A DNA stretch of 64,000 bases from Treponema sp. (lineage in GTDB: Bacteria; Spirochaetota; Spirochaetia; Treponematales; Treponemataceae), in the NCBI GenBank assembly GCA_016286535.1, contig JAEESZ010000007.1, positions 62,001 through 126,000 on the forward strand. Reading direction: 5' to 3'. Of the stretch, positions 1 to 10,831 are shown one piece after another (within the stretch, counting starts at the first letter, position 1; each line of letters opens with the position of its first letter). Under the pieces are notes generated by a model, which did not search any database, had not been told where the DNA came from, and saw only the letters and a program-made list of their open reading frames with translations. The translations under genes were made by a program, and so were the position numbers.

Positions 1-2534
1 TCACCTGTAATTGGATGTACAACTCTTTCAATTGTATAGTGACCTACGATACGATCCTTTAATGGAACTTTAATATCATCACCATCTTTGATTGCTGAGT
101 AATCAATACCGTTGATAGTAGAACAGTCTTCTTCATTTACAACAACATCCTGAGCAACATCAACAAGACGACGTGTCATGTAACCGGCATCGGCAGTCTT
201 AAGAGCTGTATCTGAAAGACCCTTACGGGCAGCGTTTGTTGAAATAAAGTATTCAATAACCGAAAGACCTTCCTTAAAGTTTGCTTTAATAGGAAGTTCA
301 ATAATATCTCCGTTAGGCTTAGTCATCAAACCACGCATAGCGGCAAGCTGAGAAATCTGACCACGAGAACCACGGGCACCAGATTTAGCCATCATGTAGA
401 TAGTATTAAAGCCGTCTTTATCTTTTTCAAGATTACTCATCATAAGGTTTGTAAGGTTATCGTTGGTACGAGCCCAAACTGCACAGTTACGGTTGTAACG
501 CTCTTCTGCAGTAATAACACCCTTTGCATAGTTTTCGATGTTTGCTTCTACTTCTTTGTTTGCCTTTTCTACCATTTCCTTCTTTTCTTCAGGAACGAGA
601 ATATCGTCAATACAAAGTGTTGCACCATAGAATGTAGCGTTCTTATAACCAACATCCTTGATTGCATCATGCATCTGGATTGTTACCCATGAACCTTTGT
701 TATGATATACGTATTCGATCATCTTCTTTAAAGATTTATCGAACATCTGGCGGTTTACAAATTCAATACCGTCTGGCATTGCTTCGTTGAAAGCAAGACG
801 ACCTGCTGAAGTTTCAATAAGATCTCCAGCCTTGAAGTCCTGAGTTCCCTGAAGGAATCCTTCGTCACCCTTTGTTTTAAGAGCTTTAGAATCGAAAGAA
901 TCTTTAGGAGCAGGAACTTTAATTAAAGCCTGCCATTCAATATTTCCACTTTCTGCTGCCATACGAACTTCGTCTGGTGTAGAGAAACGTTTTCCGGTTC
1001 CCTTTGCATTAGGTTTAATAGCAGTCATGTAATAAATACCAAGAACCATGTCCTGAGAAGGTGCAACGATTGTGTTACCGTTAGCAGGGTCAAGAAGGTT
1101 TCTTGCAGAAAGCATTAATGTCCAGCATTCCATCTGTGCAGCCTGTGTAAGAGGAACGTGAATAGCCATCTGGTCACCATCGAAGTCGGCGTTGAAAGCT
1201 TTACAAGCAAGTGGATGGAGTTTGAGGGCTTTTCCTTCTACAAGTACAGGTTCGAAAGCCTGAATACCAAGGCGGTGAAGGGTTGGCGCACGGTTAAGCA
1301 TTACAGGATGCTCTTTTACAACTTCATCAAGAATAGCAAATACTTCTGGAGATTCACTTTCTACCATTGTTTTAGCTTTCTTAATATTGAAAACAACATC
1401 TTTGTCTACAAGCTTCTTCATTAAGAATGGTTTGAATAATTCAAGGGCCATTTTAGTTGGAAGACCGCACTGCCAGAGTTTTAATTCTGGTCCAACAACG
1501 ATTACAGAACGTCCTGAGTAGTCTACACGTTTACCAAGCAGGTTCAAGCGGAAGCGTCCCTGTTTACCTTTAAGAAGGTCAGAGATTGATTTAAGAGGGC
1601 GGTTTGAAGCTCCCTTAACTGCACGCTTTCTCTTTGTATTGTCGAACAAAGCATCAACTGCTTCCTGAAGCATACGTTTTTCGTTTCTGATAATGATATC
1701 AGGAGCAGAAAGCTGCTGAAGTCTCTTTAAACGGTTGTTGCGGTTGATAACACGGCGGTAAAGGTCGTTTAAGTCAGATGTAGCAAAACGTCCACCATCA
1801 AGCTGAACCATAGGGCGTAACTCTGGAGGAATAACTGGAATTACATCCAAAATCATCCATGAAACCTTGTTTCCTGAAGCACGGAAGTTTTCTACAATTT
1901 CAATACGGCGAAGAAGTCTCTTGTCTGATTTTGCGCCTTTTTCAATCATTTTTGCGCGGAGTTCACTTGCAAGAGCATCAAGGTCAAGGCGTTCAAGCAT
2001 AGTTTTAATAGCTTCAGCACCCATATCTGCTGTAAAAGCAGAACCTGCATAGTGCTCAAGAGCCTGCTGATATTCTTCTTCATCAAGTAACTGACCTTTT
2101 TTAAGATCTGTATCACCCGGATCAATAACAATGTATTTTTCGTAGTAAAGTACTGAGCGTAAAGCTGCTACCTGGAGATCAAGAAGAAGACCCATGCGGC
2201 TTGGTACAGAACGATAATACCAGATGTGGCTTACAGGAGCTGCAAGTTCGATGTGTCCTGTACGTTCACGGCGTACCTTAAAATGAGTAACTTCAACTCC
2301 ACAACGGTCACAAATTACACCCTTGTAACGAATTGATTTGAATTTACCACAATAACATTCCCACTCTTTTGTTGTTCCGAAAATTCTTTCGCAGAACAAA
2401 CCGTCTTTCTCTGGACGAAGAGTTCGGTAATTTATAGTTTCAGGTTTTTTAACTTCACCATATGACCATGAACGAATGGTTTCTGGAGAAGCCAGTTTAA
2501 TTTTTAAGCTGTCAAAATCCTGTACATCACGCAT
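1..2534 (-). CDS. rpoC: RNA polymerase beta' subunit, C-terminus cut by window edge
   Basis: Encodes the beta' subunit, which with beta forms the catalytic cleft of RNA polymerase. About 844 codons are present; the rest lies beyond base 1. The translation opens [14 protein letters not shown] and shows the N-terminal zinc site (CYCGKF, then CDRCGVE, near residues 70-88). The catalytic NADFDGD motif, whose three Asp residues bind the active-site magnesium, is encoded at 1173-1193 (about residue 448). The ATG overlaps the last 8 bases of rpoB, so the two are probably translationally coupled. Assignment is certain; only the truncation limits the description. Confidence 0.98.
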   Translation of the reverse strand, partial: MRDVQDFDSLKIKLASPETIRSWSYGEVKKPETINYRTLRPEKDGLFCERIFGTTKEWECYCGKFKSIRYKGVICDRCGVEVTHFKVRRERTGHIELAAPVSHIWYYRSVPSRMGLLLDLQVAALRSVLYYEKYIVIDPGDTDLKKGQLLDEEEYQQALEHYAGSAFTADMGAEAIKTMLERLDLDALASELRAKMIEKGAKSDKRLLRRIEIVENFRASGNKVSWMILDVIPVIPPELRPMVQLDGGRFATSDLNDLYRRVINRNNRLKRLQQLSAPDIIIRNEKRMLQEAVDALFDNTKRKRAVKGASNRPLKSISDLLKGKQGRFRLNLLGKRVDYSGRSVIVVGPELKLWQCGLPTKMALELFKPFLMKKLVDKDVVFNIKKAKTMVESESPEVFAILDEVVKEHPVMLNRAPTLHRLGIQAFEPVLVEGKALKLHPLACKAFNADFDGDQMAIHVPLTQAAQMECWTLMLSARNLLDPANGNTIVAPSQDMVLGIYYMTAIKPNAKGTGKRFSTPDEVRMAAESGNIEWQALIKVPAPKDSFDSKALKTKGDEGFLQGTQDFKAGDLIETSAGRLAFNEAMPDGIEFVNRQMFDKSLKKMIEYVYHNKGSWVTIQMHDAIKDVGYKNATFYGATLCIDDILVPEEKKEMVEKANKEVEANIENYAKGVITAEERYNRNCAVWARTNDNLTNLMMSNLEKDKDGFNTIYMMAKSGARGSRGQISQLAAMRGLMTKPNGDIIELPIKANFKEGLSVIEYFISTNAARKGLSDTALKTADAGYMTRRLVDVAQDVVVNEEDCSTINGIDYSAIKDGDDIKVPLKDRIVGHYTIERVVHPITG

Positions 2535-5500
2535 TTACATCCTCCTTATCAAATCCGGAAGCGTTTTTATCAATTAATTCCTGATCTCTTTCTGTAAGAG
2601 CAATCTGTTTACCCTTAGCATCATAGATTGTAAAGTCAAGAGCCAGACCACGCATTTCCTGAACCAGTACGTTGAATGATTCTGGAATACCAATTGCACT
2701 AGAAGGATCTCCCTTAACAATTGATTCGTAGATTTTTGAACGTCCGTTCATATCATCAGACTTAATTGTCATCATTTCCTGTAATGTGTTTGCGGCACCA
2801 TAAGCTTCGAGAGCCCAAACTTCCATTTCTCCAAGACGCTGACCACCAAACTGAGCTTTACCACCAAGAGGCTGCTGTGTAACAAGAGAGTAAGGTCCTG
2901 TTGAACGGGCATGCATCTTATCATCAACAAGGTGATGAAGTTTCATGTAGTAAATAACACCAACGAAAATTGGGTTTACAAATGGTTCACCAGTCTGTCC
3001 GCTGTGTACAATCTGTTTACAGCTTCTAGGGAGACCTGCTTCTTCAAGCTTGTCTGCAATCTGTTCCTGGCTAGGAGACTGGAATACAGGTGCTTCGAAG
3101 AACTGATTGAGGTATTTACCTGCAATACCAAGTTCTGATTCAAGAATCTGACCAATGTTCATTCGGGAAGGTACACCAAGTGGGTTCAAACAAACATCAA
3201 GTGGAGTACCGTCTTCAAGGTATGGCATGTCTTCAATTGGAAGAATACGAGAAACAACACCCTTGTTTCCGTGACGTCCGGCCATCTTATCACCTTCACG
3301 TAACTTACGTTTGTTGGCAATAAGTACCTTTACAACTTTTTCTACACCTGGGTTCAAATCATCGCCCTGTGCACGGCTCATCTGCTGAATATCGATTACA
3401 ACACCTTCAATTCCGTGTGGAACTTTAAGTGAAGAATCTCTTACTTCTTTAGCCTTTTCACCGAAGATTGAGTTCAAAAGTTTGAATTCTGGAGTTGTTT
3501 CTGTTTCTGATTTTGGAGTAACTTTACCAACCAGAATATCACCTGAACGAACCTTTGCACCAATGCGGATAATACCATCTGAGTCAAGATTAACTACATC
3601 TTCGTCTCTCTTGTTTGGAATATCACGGGTAATGCGCTCTGGTCCTAATTTTGTTTCACGAATTTCAATCTGGAATTCTTTAATATGAATAGAAGTAAAC
3701 CAGTCTTCGCGAACAACCCGCTGAGAAATAAGTACAGCATCCTCATAGTTGTAACCATTCCAAGGTACGAATCCAACAAGAATGTTACGTCCAAGAGCAA
3801 GTTCACCATTGAAGGTAGCTGGACCGTCAGCAAGTGTATCACCAGCCTTTACTTTTTCGCCAACATTTACTGTAGGGCGCTGGTGGTTACATGTATCGTT
3901 GTTTGTTCTCTGATATTTAAGAAGTGTATATTCATCAATATCATTTGAACCTTTTACTTTAACTTTGATAAGTTCACTTGAAACGTAGATAACTTCACCG
4001 TCGTGTTTTGCCTTAATTAAAACACCTGAATCGCGGGCACATTTTCTTTCCATACCAGTTCCAACGTGTGGTGGCTCTGGGAAAAGTAAAGGAACAGCCT
4101 GACGCTGCATGTTACAACCCATCAATGCACGGTTAGCATCATCATGTTCAAGGAATGGAATCATAGAAGCTGAAACAGAAATAATCTGGCGTGGAGAAAC
4201 GTCAAGATACTGAACGTCTTTTGGAGAACGCTGAGTATAGTTTCCACGGTTTCGGCAGGAAATTGTATCGGTTGGGAAAGAACCATCTTCCTTAATACCT
4301 TCAACAACCTGTCCAATGTAGTATTTATCTTCATCCATAGCTGTAAGATATTCTACTTTGTCTGTTACCTTACCATTTTCTACCTTGCGGAATGGTGCTT
4401 CAAGGAATCCGTAATCATTAATACGGGTGTACATTGCCAGAGAAACAATAAGTCCAATGTTTGGACCTTCAGGAGTTTCAATAGGACACATACGACCATA
4501 GTGTGAATAGTGTACGTCACGAACTTCGAATCCGGCACGGTCACGAGAAAGACCACCAGGTCCTAAAGCGTTAAGACGACGTTTATGTGTAAGTTCAGCC
4601 AGAGGGTTAATCTGATCCATGAACTGAGAAAGCTGAGATGAACCAAAGAACTCTTTAATTGCAGCAACGATTGGCTTAATTGAAATTAAGTCCTGTGGCT
4701 TCATTGTATCAGTTTCTTTTAAGCTCATTCTTTCTTTTGCAATGCGTTCCATGCGGGCAAAAGCAGTTTTGAGCTGATTTGTCATTAACTCACCTACCGA
4801 ACGGATACGTCTGTTTCCAAGGTGGTCAATATCATCAATCTGTTCTTCGCCAATGTAAACTTTAATAAGGAATTTCATTGTGTTAATGATATCGTCCTTA
4901 ATAAGAGTAAAGTCTTTTACATCGTCTGAATAACCGAATTTTTTGTTTAATTTATAGCGTCCAACTCTTCCAAGATCGTAGCGGCGTTCAGAGAAGAAGA
5001 GAGAGTTCAAATCTTTTTCTGCCTGATCTACAGTCATTGGTTCTCCAGGCTGGAGAATTGCATAAAGAGCAGCAAGACAATCTTCTTTAGTTGGTTCGTT
5101 GTCTACAGAACCTTCTTTAACGTATTTAACCTCTTCTCTGTCAAAACAGTTGATAATCATCTGAGAATCAAGAGAATTGTTCTTTTCGTCTTTATCTGCT
5201 GAATTTGAACGTGTATCAAAGCGGATTACGCAGATTTTTTCAATGTTGTTTGCAATGAGGTCATCAACATCATGTGGATGAAGTCTTGTTCCGGCATTGA
5301 AAAGTCTTTTTTCTTCACCGTTTTCGTCTTTGATGATTACAGCATCAGCAAGAACTCTTTCGAATAAAGATTCTTTACCTTCTGTTGTATTTTTAACATC
5401 TACATCTTCTACATCGTAGAAGCAGCGGATGATTTCTTCACGTGTTGAATAACCAAGGGCACGGAGGAAGATTGTTCCAAGAATCTTCTTTTTGCGGTCA

Positions 5501-6072
5501 ATCTTTGCAAAAATTAATTCTTTTTTCTGGTCAATTTCAAACTCAAGCCATGATCCGCGGTAAGGAATGATGCGGCTTGAATATACACCCTTGTCGTGAC
5601 AGAAGATAACTCCTGGTGAACGGTGAATCTGAGAAACAACAACGCGCTCTGCACCGTTGATAACGAAAGTACCACGGTCTGTCATAAGCGGAATGTCGCC
5701 CATATAGATATCTTTCTGGAGGATTGCTCCAGTCTGAAGGAAATTCAAATTAATGCGGGCTTTTAAAGGAACTGAGTAAGTAAGTCCCTTCTGTTTACAC
5801 TCGATTTCTGAAAATTTAAGATTATCCCAATCTAATTCGTAAAACTCGTACTCCAGTGACATGTCGCCGTTTGGGCTTTCAATTGGGAAGGTTGAAGTGA
5901 ATACATCCTGAAGTCCCTGATTAAGAACTTCTTTTTTTTCTTTAAGAGCTTCTGCTTGTAAAAAGCTTTCATAAGATGATGTTTGTATTGCAATAAGATT
6001 TGGTACATCCATAAAGTTCTGGATGTCTTTACCAATGTACTGACGGTTGATCGTTCGTGTTTTTGCGAACAT
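2527..6072 (-). CDS. rpoB: RNA polymerase beta subunit
   Basis: Full-length beta subunit, 1181 residues, within the normal range for short bacterial beta subunits. It begins [14 protein letters not shown] and carries conserved blocks such as the rifampicin-pocket region around [20 protein letters not shown], followed by [20 protein letters not shown], and the C-terminal [20 protein letters not shown] segment that contacts beta'. A GGGG-type ribosome-binding site precedes the ATG. It follows rplL after 221 bases that contain a possible attenuator, and overlaps rpoC by 8 bases. Confidence 0.98.
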   Translation of the reverse strand: MFAKTRTINRQYIGKDIQNFMDVPNLIAIQTSSYESFLQAEALKEKKEVLNQGLQDVFTSTFPIESPNGDMSLEYEFYELDWDNLKFSEIECKQKGLTYSVPLKARINLNFLQTGAILQKDIYMGDIPLMTDRGTFVINGAERVVVSQIHRSPGVIFCHDKGVYSSRIIPYRGSWLEFEIDQKKELIFAKIDRKKKILGTIFLRALGYSTREEIIRCFYDVEDVDVKNTTEGKESLFERVLADAVIIKDENGEEKRLFNAGTRLHPHDVDDLIANNIEKICVIRFDTRSNSADKDEKNNSLDSQMIINCFDREEVKYVKEGSVDNEPTKEDCLAALYAILQPGEPMTVDQAEKDLNSLFFSERRYDLGRVGRYKLNKKFGYSDDVKDFTLIKDDIINTMKFLIKVYIGEEQIDDIDHLGNRRIRSVGELMTNQLKTAFARMERIAKERMSLKETDTMKPQDLISIKPIVAAIKEFFGSSQLSQFMDQINPLAELTHKRRLNALGPGGLSRDRAGFEVRDVHYSHYGRMCPIETPEGPNIGLIVSLAMYTRINDYGFLEAPFRKVENGKVTDKVEYLTAMDEDKYYIGQVVEGIKEDGSFPTDTISCRNRGNYTQRSPKDVQYLDVSPRQIISVSASMIPFLEHDDANRALMGCNMQRQAVPLLFPEPPHVGTGMERKCARDSGVLIKAKHDGEVIYVSSELIKVKVKGSNDIDEYTLLKYQRTNNDTCNHQRPTVNVGEKVKAGDTLADGPATFNGELALGRNILVGFVPWNGYNYEDAVLISQRVVREDWFTSIHIKEFQIEIRETKLGPERITRDIPNKRDEDVVNLDSDGIIRIGAKVRSGDILVGKVTPKSETETTPEFKLLNSIFGEKAKEVRDSSLKVPHGIEGVVIDIQQMSRAQGDDLNPGVEKVVKVLIANKRKLREGDKMAGRHGNKGVVSRILPIEDMPYLEDGTPLDVCLNPLGVPSRMNIGQILESELGIAGKYLNQFFEAPVFQSPSQEQIADKLEEAGLPRSCKQIVHSGQTGEPFVNPIFVGVIYYMKLHHLVDDKMHARSTGPYSLVTQQPLGGKAQFGGQRLGEMEVWALEAYGAANTLQEMMTIKSDDMNGRSKIYESIVKGDPSSAIGIPESFNVLVQEMRGLALDFTIYDAKGKQIALTERDQELIDKNASGFDKEDVNA

Positions 6073-6216
6073 CAGCTACCCCTTAAAATATGAATTCAGT
6101 CTAATTTCTGCTACATAAAGAAACTCTTCACAGCACAGAAATTACTGATTTTCCCTTTTTTGGGAAGATTTTTTGCAGTTTTTATTACTGCAGTTAAATG
6201 CCATTTATACGACTAA

Positions 6217-6258
6217 AGGGGATACCCGAAAAATAAGTACATTTATCAAGCATCCCCT
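6217..6258 (-). promoter_or_regulatory. possible attenuator hairpin between rplL and rpoB
   Basis: On the minus strand a 7-base stem (AGGGGAT pairing with ATCCCCT) encloses a loop of about 28 bases and is followed by a short TTTAG. It begins about 35 bases after the rplL stop and lies in the 221-base rplL-rpoB gap. A partial terminator in this gap is known in E. coli, where it lowers rpoBC relative to ribosomal protein transcription. The long loop and weak U-run make this tentative. The rest of the gap shows no gene. Confidence 0.35.
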
Positions 6259-6293
6259 ATATATTTTTAGTTTTGATTTATGTACAAAACTAA

Positions 6294-6671
6294 TTATTTT
6301 TTACTAGCTTTTCCACCAGCTTCTTCGATCTTCTTGATCATTTCGTCAGCGTCAGCTTTGCTTACACCTTCTTTAAGAGGTTTTGGTGCGCCTTCAACTA
6401 AAGCTTTTGCTTCACCAAGTCCGAGACCTGTGATTTCGCGAACTGCTTTAATTACAGGGATCTTCTTAGCTGCATCGAATGATTCAAGTGTTACAGTGAA
6501 TTCTGTCTGTTCTTCTGCTGCACCTGCTGCTGCACCTGCTGCTGGACCTGCTGCTACAGCAACTGCTGCTGTAACTCCAAATTTTTCTTCCATTGCCTTA
6601 ACGAGTTCTGAAACTTCGAGAACTGACATTGAAGCGATTGTGTCAAGAATTTCTTCTTTTGTAACTGCCAT
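6294..6671 (-). CDS. rplL: 50S ribosomal protein L7/L12
   Basis: The stalk protein that recruits translational GTPases to the ribosome. The 125 residues show the N-terminal dimerisation helix ([20 protein letters not shown]), an Ala/Gly-rich hinge at about residues 35-54 and the conserved C-terminal domain ([20 protein letters not shown] then [17 protein letters not shown]). It lies downstream of rplJ, whose product L10 anchors L7/L12, separated by a 159-base spacer containing hairpins. The GC-rich hinge produces a long antisense open frame that is an artefact. Confidence 0.97.
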   Translation of the reverse strand: MAVTKEEILDTIASMSVLEVSELVKAMEEKFGVTAAVAVAAGPAAGAAAGAAEEQTEFTVTLESFDAAKKIPVIKAVREITGLGLGEAKALVEGAPKPLKEGVSKADADEMIKKIEEAGGKASKK

Positions 6672-6755
6672 ATTGTCTTCCTTACAATAAAATATTTTTA
6701 TTTCCGCTGTTGCGGCCGCAGATTAAACTCAACTGAGCCTTTCTGCATTTATTTT

Positions 6756-6811
6756 CACAGGACAGTCAGCAGTTATGAAGCCTGACCTGTGTTGTGCGGC
6801 TTTCGCTGCAC
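6756..6811 (-). promoter_or_regulatory. paired hairpins in the rplJ-rplL spacer
   Basis: Two inverted repeats lie just downstream of rplJ on the minus strand. The first (6794-6811) is a compact stem of six pairs with one mismatch and a GAAA tetraloop. The second pairs CACAGG with CCTGTG (6756-6761 with 6786-6791), extended by TCAG/CTGA. Neither has a U-run, so processing, stability or partial attenuation is more likely than termination. L7/L12 is needed at four to six copies per ribosome, so a control site here would make sense; that role is inference. Confidence 0.4.
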
Positions 6812-6830
6812 TAAAGTTTATAAACAGTTT

Positions 6831-7346
6831 TTAGTTAGCACCTTCTGCTGTCTTTTTATCCACATAAGCCTGTAATGTAGCAGCGAGCTTCTGTACAGGA
6901 CCATTCATTGCAGACATAAGCATAGCAATAAGCTGTTTCTTTCCAGGTACTTTTGAGAAAGCTTCGATCTTTGCAGCATCGTAAACTTCTTTTTCTACGT
7001 AAGCACCTTTTACAGAAAGAGTTGGAGCATCTTTTGCAAAGTCAAAGAGAACTTTAGCAACTTCGTTAGAGTCTTCTTTTGCCATTGCAATTACTGTAGG
7101 ACCTTTGAGATATTCAGCAACATTTTCTACTTTCATATCATCAAAAGCAATACGTGCAAAGTTGTTTTTTACAACTTTAAGAACTGCATTTTTTTCGCGT
7201 AATTTGTCGCGAAGAGCAGTTATCTGTTCAACTGTAAGACCACGATAATCTGCAAAAATGAAGTCGTTATATTCAGCAAAAGTCTTTTTTGCGTTTTCAA
7301 TAGCTTCTGCTTTAGCAGGCTGAATTTTCTTTGCTCTTACTGCCAT
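6831..7346 (-). CDS. rplJ: 50S ribosomal protein L10
   Basis: The 171-residue L10 forms the base of the ribosomal stalk and binds L7/L12 dimers through its C-terminal helix. The N-terminal part (ENAKKTFAEYNDFIFADYRG then LTVEQITALRDKLRE) is typical of L10. The start codon overlaps the rplA stop in a TAATG arrangement, giving tight translational coupling, so there is no separate L10 leader of the E. coli kind. The hairpin-containing spacer follows its stop. Confidence 0.97.
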   Translation of the reverse strand: MAVRAKKIQPAKAEAIENAKKTFAEYNDFIFADYRGLTVEQITALRDKLREKNAVLKVVKNNFARIAFDDMKVENVAEYLKGPTVIAMAKEDSNEVAKVLFDFAKDAPTLSVKGAYVEKEVYDAAKIEAFSKVPGKKQLIAMLMSAMNGPVQKLAATLQAYVDKKTAEGAN

Positions 7347-8023
7347 TATTCACCTTCCTTATAGTCAACCCAAACACCAGGGCCCATAGAAGAACTTACA
7401 GATACAGACTGTACGAATCCTGCAGCACTTCCAGCTGGCTTTTTCTTTCCAACTTCAGAAAGAAGTGTATTGATGTTAGCAACTAATTTGTCAGCATCCA
7501 TTGAACATTTACCAACTGCAATATGTACGATACCAGCTTTATCAGCACGATATTCTGTACGACCTTTCTTTAACTCTGCAACTGCGTTAGCAACATCAGG
7601 TGTTACTGTACCAGTTTTAGGGTTAGGCATAAGACCTTTACGACCAAGTACCATACCAAGGCGTCCTACATCTTTCATCATATCAGGAGTAGCAACACAA
7701 ACATCAAAGTCGAGCCATCCCTCCTTTACTTTTTCGATGTATTCTTCACCAGCGTAAGCTGCACCTGCGTCTAAAGCTTCTTTTACTTTATCACCTTTAC
7801 AGAATACAAGAACTTTCTTTTCACCACGGAACTGATTTGGGAATACCAATGTATCACGAACAGTAGCATTTTTTTCAAGACGAAGTGAAATATGAGCTTC
7901 GATTGTTTCATCGAATTTTGCAAATTTCATGTCCTGAACCATTTTACAAGCTGAAGCTACATCATATTTCTTTGAAAGATCATACTTTGCAACAGCTGCG
8001 TTATATTTCTTTCCATGTTTCAT
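7346..8023 (-). CDS. rplA: 50S ribosomal protein L1
   Basis: The 225-residue L1 forms the mobile stalk near the E site and in many bacteria represses its own operon. It contains the family blocks [17 protein letters not shown] and [19 protein letters not shown]. It starts one base after the rplK stop and its own stop overlaps the rplJ start, so rplK-rplA-rplJ are probably translated as a coupled set. Any feedback control would act at the structured rplK leader. Confidence 0.97.
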   Translation of the reverse strand: MKHGKKYNAAVAKYDLSKKYDVASACKMVQDMKFAKFDETIEAHISLRLEKNATVRDTLVFPNQFRGEKKVLVFCKGDKVKEALDAGAAYAGEEYIEKVKEGWLDFDVCVATPDMMKDVGRLGMVLGRKGLMPNPKTGTVTPDVANAVAELKKGRTEYRADKAGIVHIAVGKCSMDADKLVANINTLLSEVGKKKPAGSAAGFVQSVSVSSSMGPGVWVDYKEGE

Positions 8024-8024
8024 A

Positions 8025-8456
8025 TTACTGCTCCACCTCTACACCCATACTGCGTGCAGTACCGGCAATGATTTTTTTAGCTGCTTCAATATCGTTTGCA
8101 TTGATATCAGGCATCTTTGTTTTGGCGATTTCTTCAAGATCCTTCTTAGACAAAGTTGCTACCTTGTCGCGAAGAGGGTTACCAGAACCTTTTTCGAGTT
8201 TGCATGCTTTCTTAATAAGAACAGCAGCAGGAGGAGTCTTAAGAACAAATGTGTAAGATTTATCCTGGTAAACAGTAATTACAACAGGAATAATAAGACC
8301 GCGTTCCATTGTCTTTGTTCTGTCATTGAATTCCTGAACAAATTTTGGTGCTGAAACGCCATGAGGTCCAAGAGCTGGTCCAATTGGAGGAGCTGGAGTA
8401 GCTGCTCCTGCAGGACACTGCAACTTGATAATAGCTGAAACCTTTTTTGTAGCCAT
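8025..8456 (-). CDS. rplK: 50S ribosomal protein L11
   Basis: L11 (143 residues) forms part of the GTPase-associated centre and binds 23S rRNA. The sequence [13 protein letters not shown], followed by the Pro-rich [14 protein letters not shown] segment, is diagnostic. The open frame continues 24 codons upstream, but the start at 8456 is chosen because it matches the family N-terminus and has a GGGAG ribosome-binding site. It is followed after one base by rplA. Confidence 0.97.
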   Translation of the reverse strand: MATKKVSAIIKLQCPAGAATPAPPIGPALGPHGVSAPKFVQEFNDRTKTMERGLIIPVVITVYQDKSYTFVLKTPPAAVLIKKACKLEKGSGNPLRDKVATLSKKDLEEIAKTKMPDINANDIEAAKKIIAGTARSMGVEVEQ

Positions 8457-8611
8457 TTTATTTGTTTCTCCCAATATTGGTGTGTAAGTATCACTCAGAT
8501 ATCTTACTAACGAGATACCTATGTCCAACGGACTTGTACCTCTCCCAAAAACAGGATTAACGGTTTATGTTTGGGACACAAACCCCTGAATTTGCAAAGA
8601 ACATTAAGAAG
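8457..8611 (-). promoter_or_regulatory. rplK leader region with hairpins
   Basis: The 155-base gap between nusG and rplK contains at least two inverted repeats: GTCC-AAC-GGAC (8523-8533) and an imperfect seven-base stem at 8498-8504 with 8513-8519. Leaders in front of rplK commonly bind L1 as a mimic of its rRNA site and repress rplKA translation. That role is inferred from position and structure; I did not recognise a conserved L1-site sequence. No gene is present here. Confidence 0.4.
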
Positions 8612-9172
8612 TTAGATTTTCTCTACCTGGAGGAAAGTAACTTCTACAGGTGTTGGGCGTCCAAAAATCTGAACTTCAACACTAAGCTTTTCTTTTTCTA
8701 CGTTGATTTCTTTGATTGTTCCAGAGAATGTAGCAAAAGCGCCGTCAGTAATTTTAACTGTATCGCCAAGATTAAATGACTGGCGAACACGAACAGCTTT
8801 ATCACCTTTAATTACACCAGATTTCTGTAAAAGGTTCATAGCTTCATCTTTGGAAATTGGAACTGGACGGTTATTACGGCTGATATTTCCAACAAAACCT
8901 GTTACTCCCTGAATTCTGTATAACTGTGAACAGGTATCTTTCCAGCCGAGTTCTGGTAAATCCATTTCAAGCATGATGTATCCTGGAAGGAATTTATTCA
9001 TGCGAGTTTTCTTTTTACCATCTTTCATTTCAACAAGTTCTTCAACAGGAACTTTTACGTCTAAAACAACATTACCATCAATATCACCCTTTTCTATAAG
9101 AGATCTGATGGTACGTTCGATTTTTCCTTCATAACCTGTGTATGTATGTAAAATATACCAACTTCTAGACAT
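8612..9172 (-). CDS. nusG: transcription elongation/antitermination factor NusG
   Basis: NusG binds RNA polymerase, promotes processive elongation and links it to Rho or the ribosome. The 186 residues hold the NGN domain (MSRSWYILHTYTGYEGKIER, with FLPGYIMLEMDL near residue 64) and the C-terminal KOW domain (GDTVKITDGAFATFSGTIKE). It starts 3 bases after secE, the usual secE-nusG pairing. The C-terminus FLQVEKI is family-typical. Confidence 0.97.
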   Translation of the reverse strand: MSRSWYILHTYTGYEGKIERTIRSLIEKGDIDGNVVLDVKVPVEELVEMKDGKKKTRMNKFLPGYIMLEMDLPELGWKDTCSQLYRIQGVTGFVGNISRNNRPVPISKDEAMNLLQKSGVIKGDKAVRVRQSFNLGDTVKITDGAFATFSGTIKEINVEKEKLSVEVQIFGRPTPVEVTFLQVEKI

Positions 9173-9175
9173 CTT

Positions 9176-9364
9176 CTACACCAACGACAAAATCCAGCGG
9201 AATAATGATGAGAATCCTACGTCAAGCAGACCAAGTACAACAGCAACAATAACAGTAGAAATAAGAACTACACCTATAGATGAGAGAACATCTTCTTTTG
9301 TAGGCCATACTACTTTTTTAAGCTCTGCTCTACTTTCTTTAAAAAACTGAATTACCTTTGCCAT
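9176..9364 (-). CDS. secE: preprotein translocase subunit SecE
   Basis: A short single-span SecE (62 residues) that clamps SecY in the Sec translocon. The amphipathic segment FFKESRAELKKVVWPTKEDV followed by one hydrophobic helix (about residues 29-52, SIGVVLISTVIVAVVLGLLD) is the minimal bacterial form. It sits between tRNA-Trp and nusG, as in many bacteria. Confidence 0.96.
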   Translation of the reverse strand: MAKVIQFFKESRAELKKVVWPTKEDVLSSIGVVLISTVIVAVVLGLLDVGFSSLFRWILSLV

Positions 9365-9384
9365 AATACTATTTCCTTAAAAAT

Positions 9385-9457
9385 CAGGGCAGGCAGGATT
9401 TGAACCCACGACAGGCGGTTTTGGAGACCGCTGCTCTACCAGCTGAACTACTGCCCT
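9385..9457 (-). tRNA. tRNA-Trp (CCA anticodon)
   Basis: The 73-base minus-strand sequence folds as a complete cloverleaf: acceptor AGGGCAG pairs perfectly with CTGCCCT, the anticodon stem GCGGT/ACCGC encloses CTCCAAA, and the T loop is TTCAAAT. The discriminator base is G, as expected for bacterial tRNA-Trp. The CCA tail is not encoded. It lies within the rpmG-secE transcript, a conserved location. Confidence 0.97.
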
Positions 9458-9498
9458 ATATATCTTAACCGACGTATAAGCGCCGGAAAAATATCAAA

Positions 9499-9675
9499 TT
9501 ATTTTGCTTTTGTTTCTTTGTGAAGAATGCTTTTCTTGCAAAATGGGCAATACTTATTCTTCTCTAATTTACCTGTAATATTCTTACGGTTTTTGTAAGT
9601 AGTATAATTCTTTCTCTTACATTCTGTGCATTGTAAAGCAATAATTTCTACTGCTCCCTTTTTCTTGCTACCCAT
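9499..9675 (-). CDS. rpmG: 50S ribosomal protein L33
   Basis: L33 of 58 residues ([20 protein letters not shown] onward) with two CxxC pairs, CTEC and CPFC, so it is the zinc-binding form. The frame stays open upstream through tRNA-Thr, but the start at 9675 is fixed by the family N-terminus. It lies between the two tRNA genes. Confidence 0.96.
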   Translation of the reverse strand: MGSKKKGAVEIIALQCTECKRKNYTTYKNRKNITGKLEKNKYCPFCKKSILHKETKAK

Positions 9676-9716
9676 ATCTTTACTCCTAAAATAATTAACC
9701 TGAAAGAGTTTTCGAA

Positions 9717-9789
9717 AGCCCAAGTGCGGAATCGGACCGCAGACCTCCACATTACCGATGTGGTGCTCTACCAACTGAGCTACTGGGGC
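9717..9789 (-). tRNA. tRNA-Thr (GGT anticodon)
   Basis: A 73-base cloverleaf: acceptor GCCCCAG with CTTGGGC, D arm GCTC/GAGC, anticodon stem CCACA/TGTGG around TCGGTAA, and T stem TGCGG/CCGCA. The anticodon GGT reads ACC and ACU. Position 5-68 of the acceptor is a C/U mismatch. CCA is not encoded. It is the first gene after the operon promoter. Confidence 0.95.
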
Positions 9790-9832
9790 AAGCCGTATTC
9801 CTAATGACTTTGTAGAAAACGTGCGTTTTATG

Positions 9833-9861
9833 ACTATAATTAATGTATCAATTAATGTCAA
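9833..9861 (-). promoter_or_regulatory. strong sigma-70-type promoter of the tRNA-Thr/rpmG/secE/nusG/rpl/rpo operon
   Basis: On the minus strand TTGACA (9856-9861), a 17-base spacer and TATAGT (9833-9838) give a near-consensus promoter. Transcription would start near 9826, about 35 bases before mature tRNA-Thr. No comparably strong promoter was noticed between here and rpoC, so it may drive the whole ribosomal/RNA polymerase set. Confidence 0.85.
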
Positions 9862-9954
9862 TAAATTCACACAGAATTTCTTAAAAATTTATTGTTGTTT
9901 ATTAATTTTTTACATATTATATATAAACTATTAAATAAATAAAAGAGGCTGCTT

Positions 9955-10818
9955 ATGAATATCGATATGTTAATTGACGGAATTCTGGACTCCTACGAAA
10001 GATATGGTTTTGTAAACAGAAACGAAGAAGAAAACTTTCCAAACCGACAGAATGTTGTCAGTATACTTTCTGACCTTCAATCCCTTATATTTCCAGGCTT
10101 CCGTTCTCCTGAAGATATTGCACCAATAAATATCCGCTATGTTACCGGACAAAAGGTAAACAATATTATTGCAAGGCTTACCAGAGAAATTCAAAAAGCC
10201 CTTATTTACACTCTGGAAAAGACCACCGGCAGCAGCCAGCACGTTGCTGAATCTCATTGCTTTAATCTTGCAGAAAAAACCTCCTTTGCCCTGATTGAGC
10301 ATATTCCAGAAATAAGACGCCTTTTACAGCTGGACATAATTGCCGGTTACAGGGGAGATCCTGCAGCCCGCTCTCCGGAAGAAGTTTTACTTTCTTACCC
10401 TGGGCTTGAAGCAATTTTAGTTTACAGAATTGCCCACTTTTTACATTCCAACGGAGTTCCAATCATCCCCCGCATTATGAGCGAACACGTACACGGAAAA
10501 ACCGGAATTGATATTCATCCGGGTGCAACAATCGGCGAATCTTTCTTTATTGACCACGGTACCGGTGTTGTAATTGGAGAAACCTGTATTATTGGAAATA
10601 ACGTTAAGCTTTACCAGGGAGTTACCTTAGGTGCTTTGAGCGTGCAAAAAGATTTACAGGATAAAAAACGTCATCCTACAATTGAAGATGATGTTACCAT
10701 ATACGCAAATGCAACCATTCTTGGCGGGCAGACTGTAATTGGAAGGGGTTCTACCATTGGTGGTAACACCTGGATTACAAAATCTGTAGAAGCAGAATCT
10801 GTAATTACCCAAAGATAA
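9955..10818 (+). CDS. epsC: serine O-acetyltransferase
   Basis: Transfers acetyl from acetyl-CoA to serine, making O-acetylserine for cysteine synthesis. The 287 residues have a helical N-terminal domain and, from about residue 178, a left-handed beta-helix of hexapeptide repeats (GKTGIDIHPGATIGESFFID onward). The probable catalytic pair is Asp200-His201 in IDHGTGVVIGE. GDPAA at about 135 is also typical of the family. It is transcribed away from the ribosomal operon; its promoter must lie in the AT-rich 9862-9950 stretch. No cysteine synthase is nearby, but metY lies at 33.4 kb. Confidence 0.93.
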   Translation: MNIDMLIDGILDSYERYGFVNRNEEENFPNRQNVVSILSDLQSLIFPGFRSPEDIAPINIRYVTGQKVNNIIARLTREIQKALIYTLEKTTGSSQHVAESHCFNLAEKTSFALIEHIPEIRRLLQLDIIAGYRGDPAARSPEEVLLSYPGLEAILVYRIAHFLHSNGVPIIPRIMSEHVHGKTGIDIHPGATIGESFFIDHGTGVVIGETCIIGNNVKLYQGVTLGALSVQKDLQDKKRHPTIEDDVTIYANATILGGQTVIGRGSTIGGNTWITKSVEAESVITQR

Positions 10819-10831
10819 ATAAACCCACAAT

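Noticed and set aside
6280..6690. Long open frame on the plus strand opposite rplL
   Set aside because: It is a shadow of the GC-rich Ala hinge of L7/L12; no ribosome-binding site and no protein-like composition.
8457..8528. N-terminal extension of rplK
   Set aside because: The added 24 residues are not L11-like, and a ribosome-binding site sits before the shorter start.
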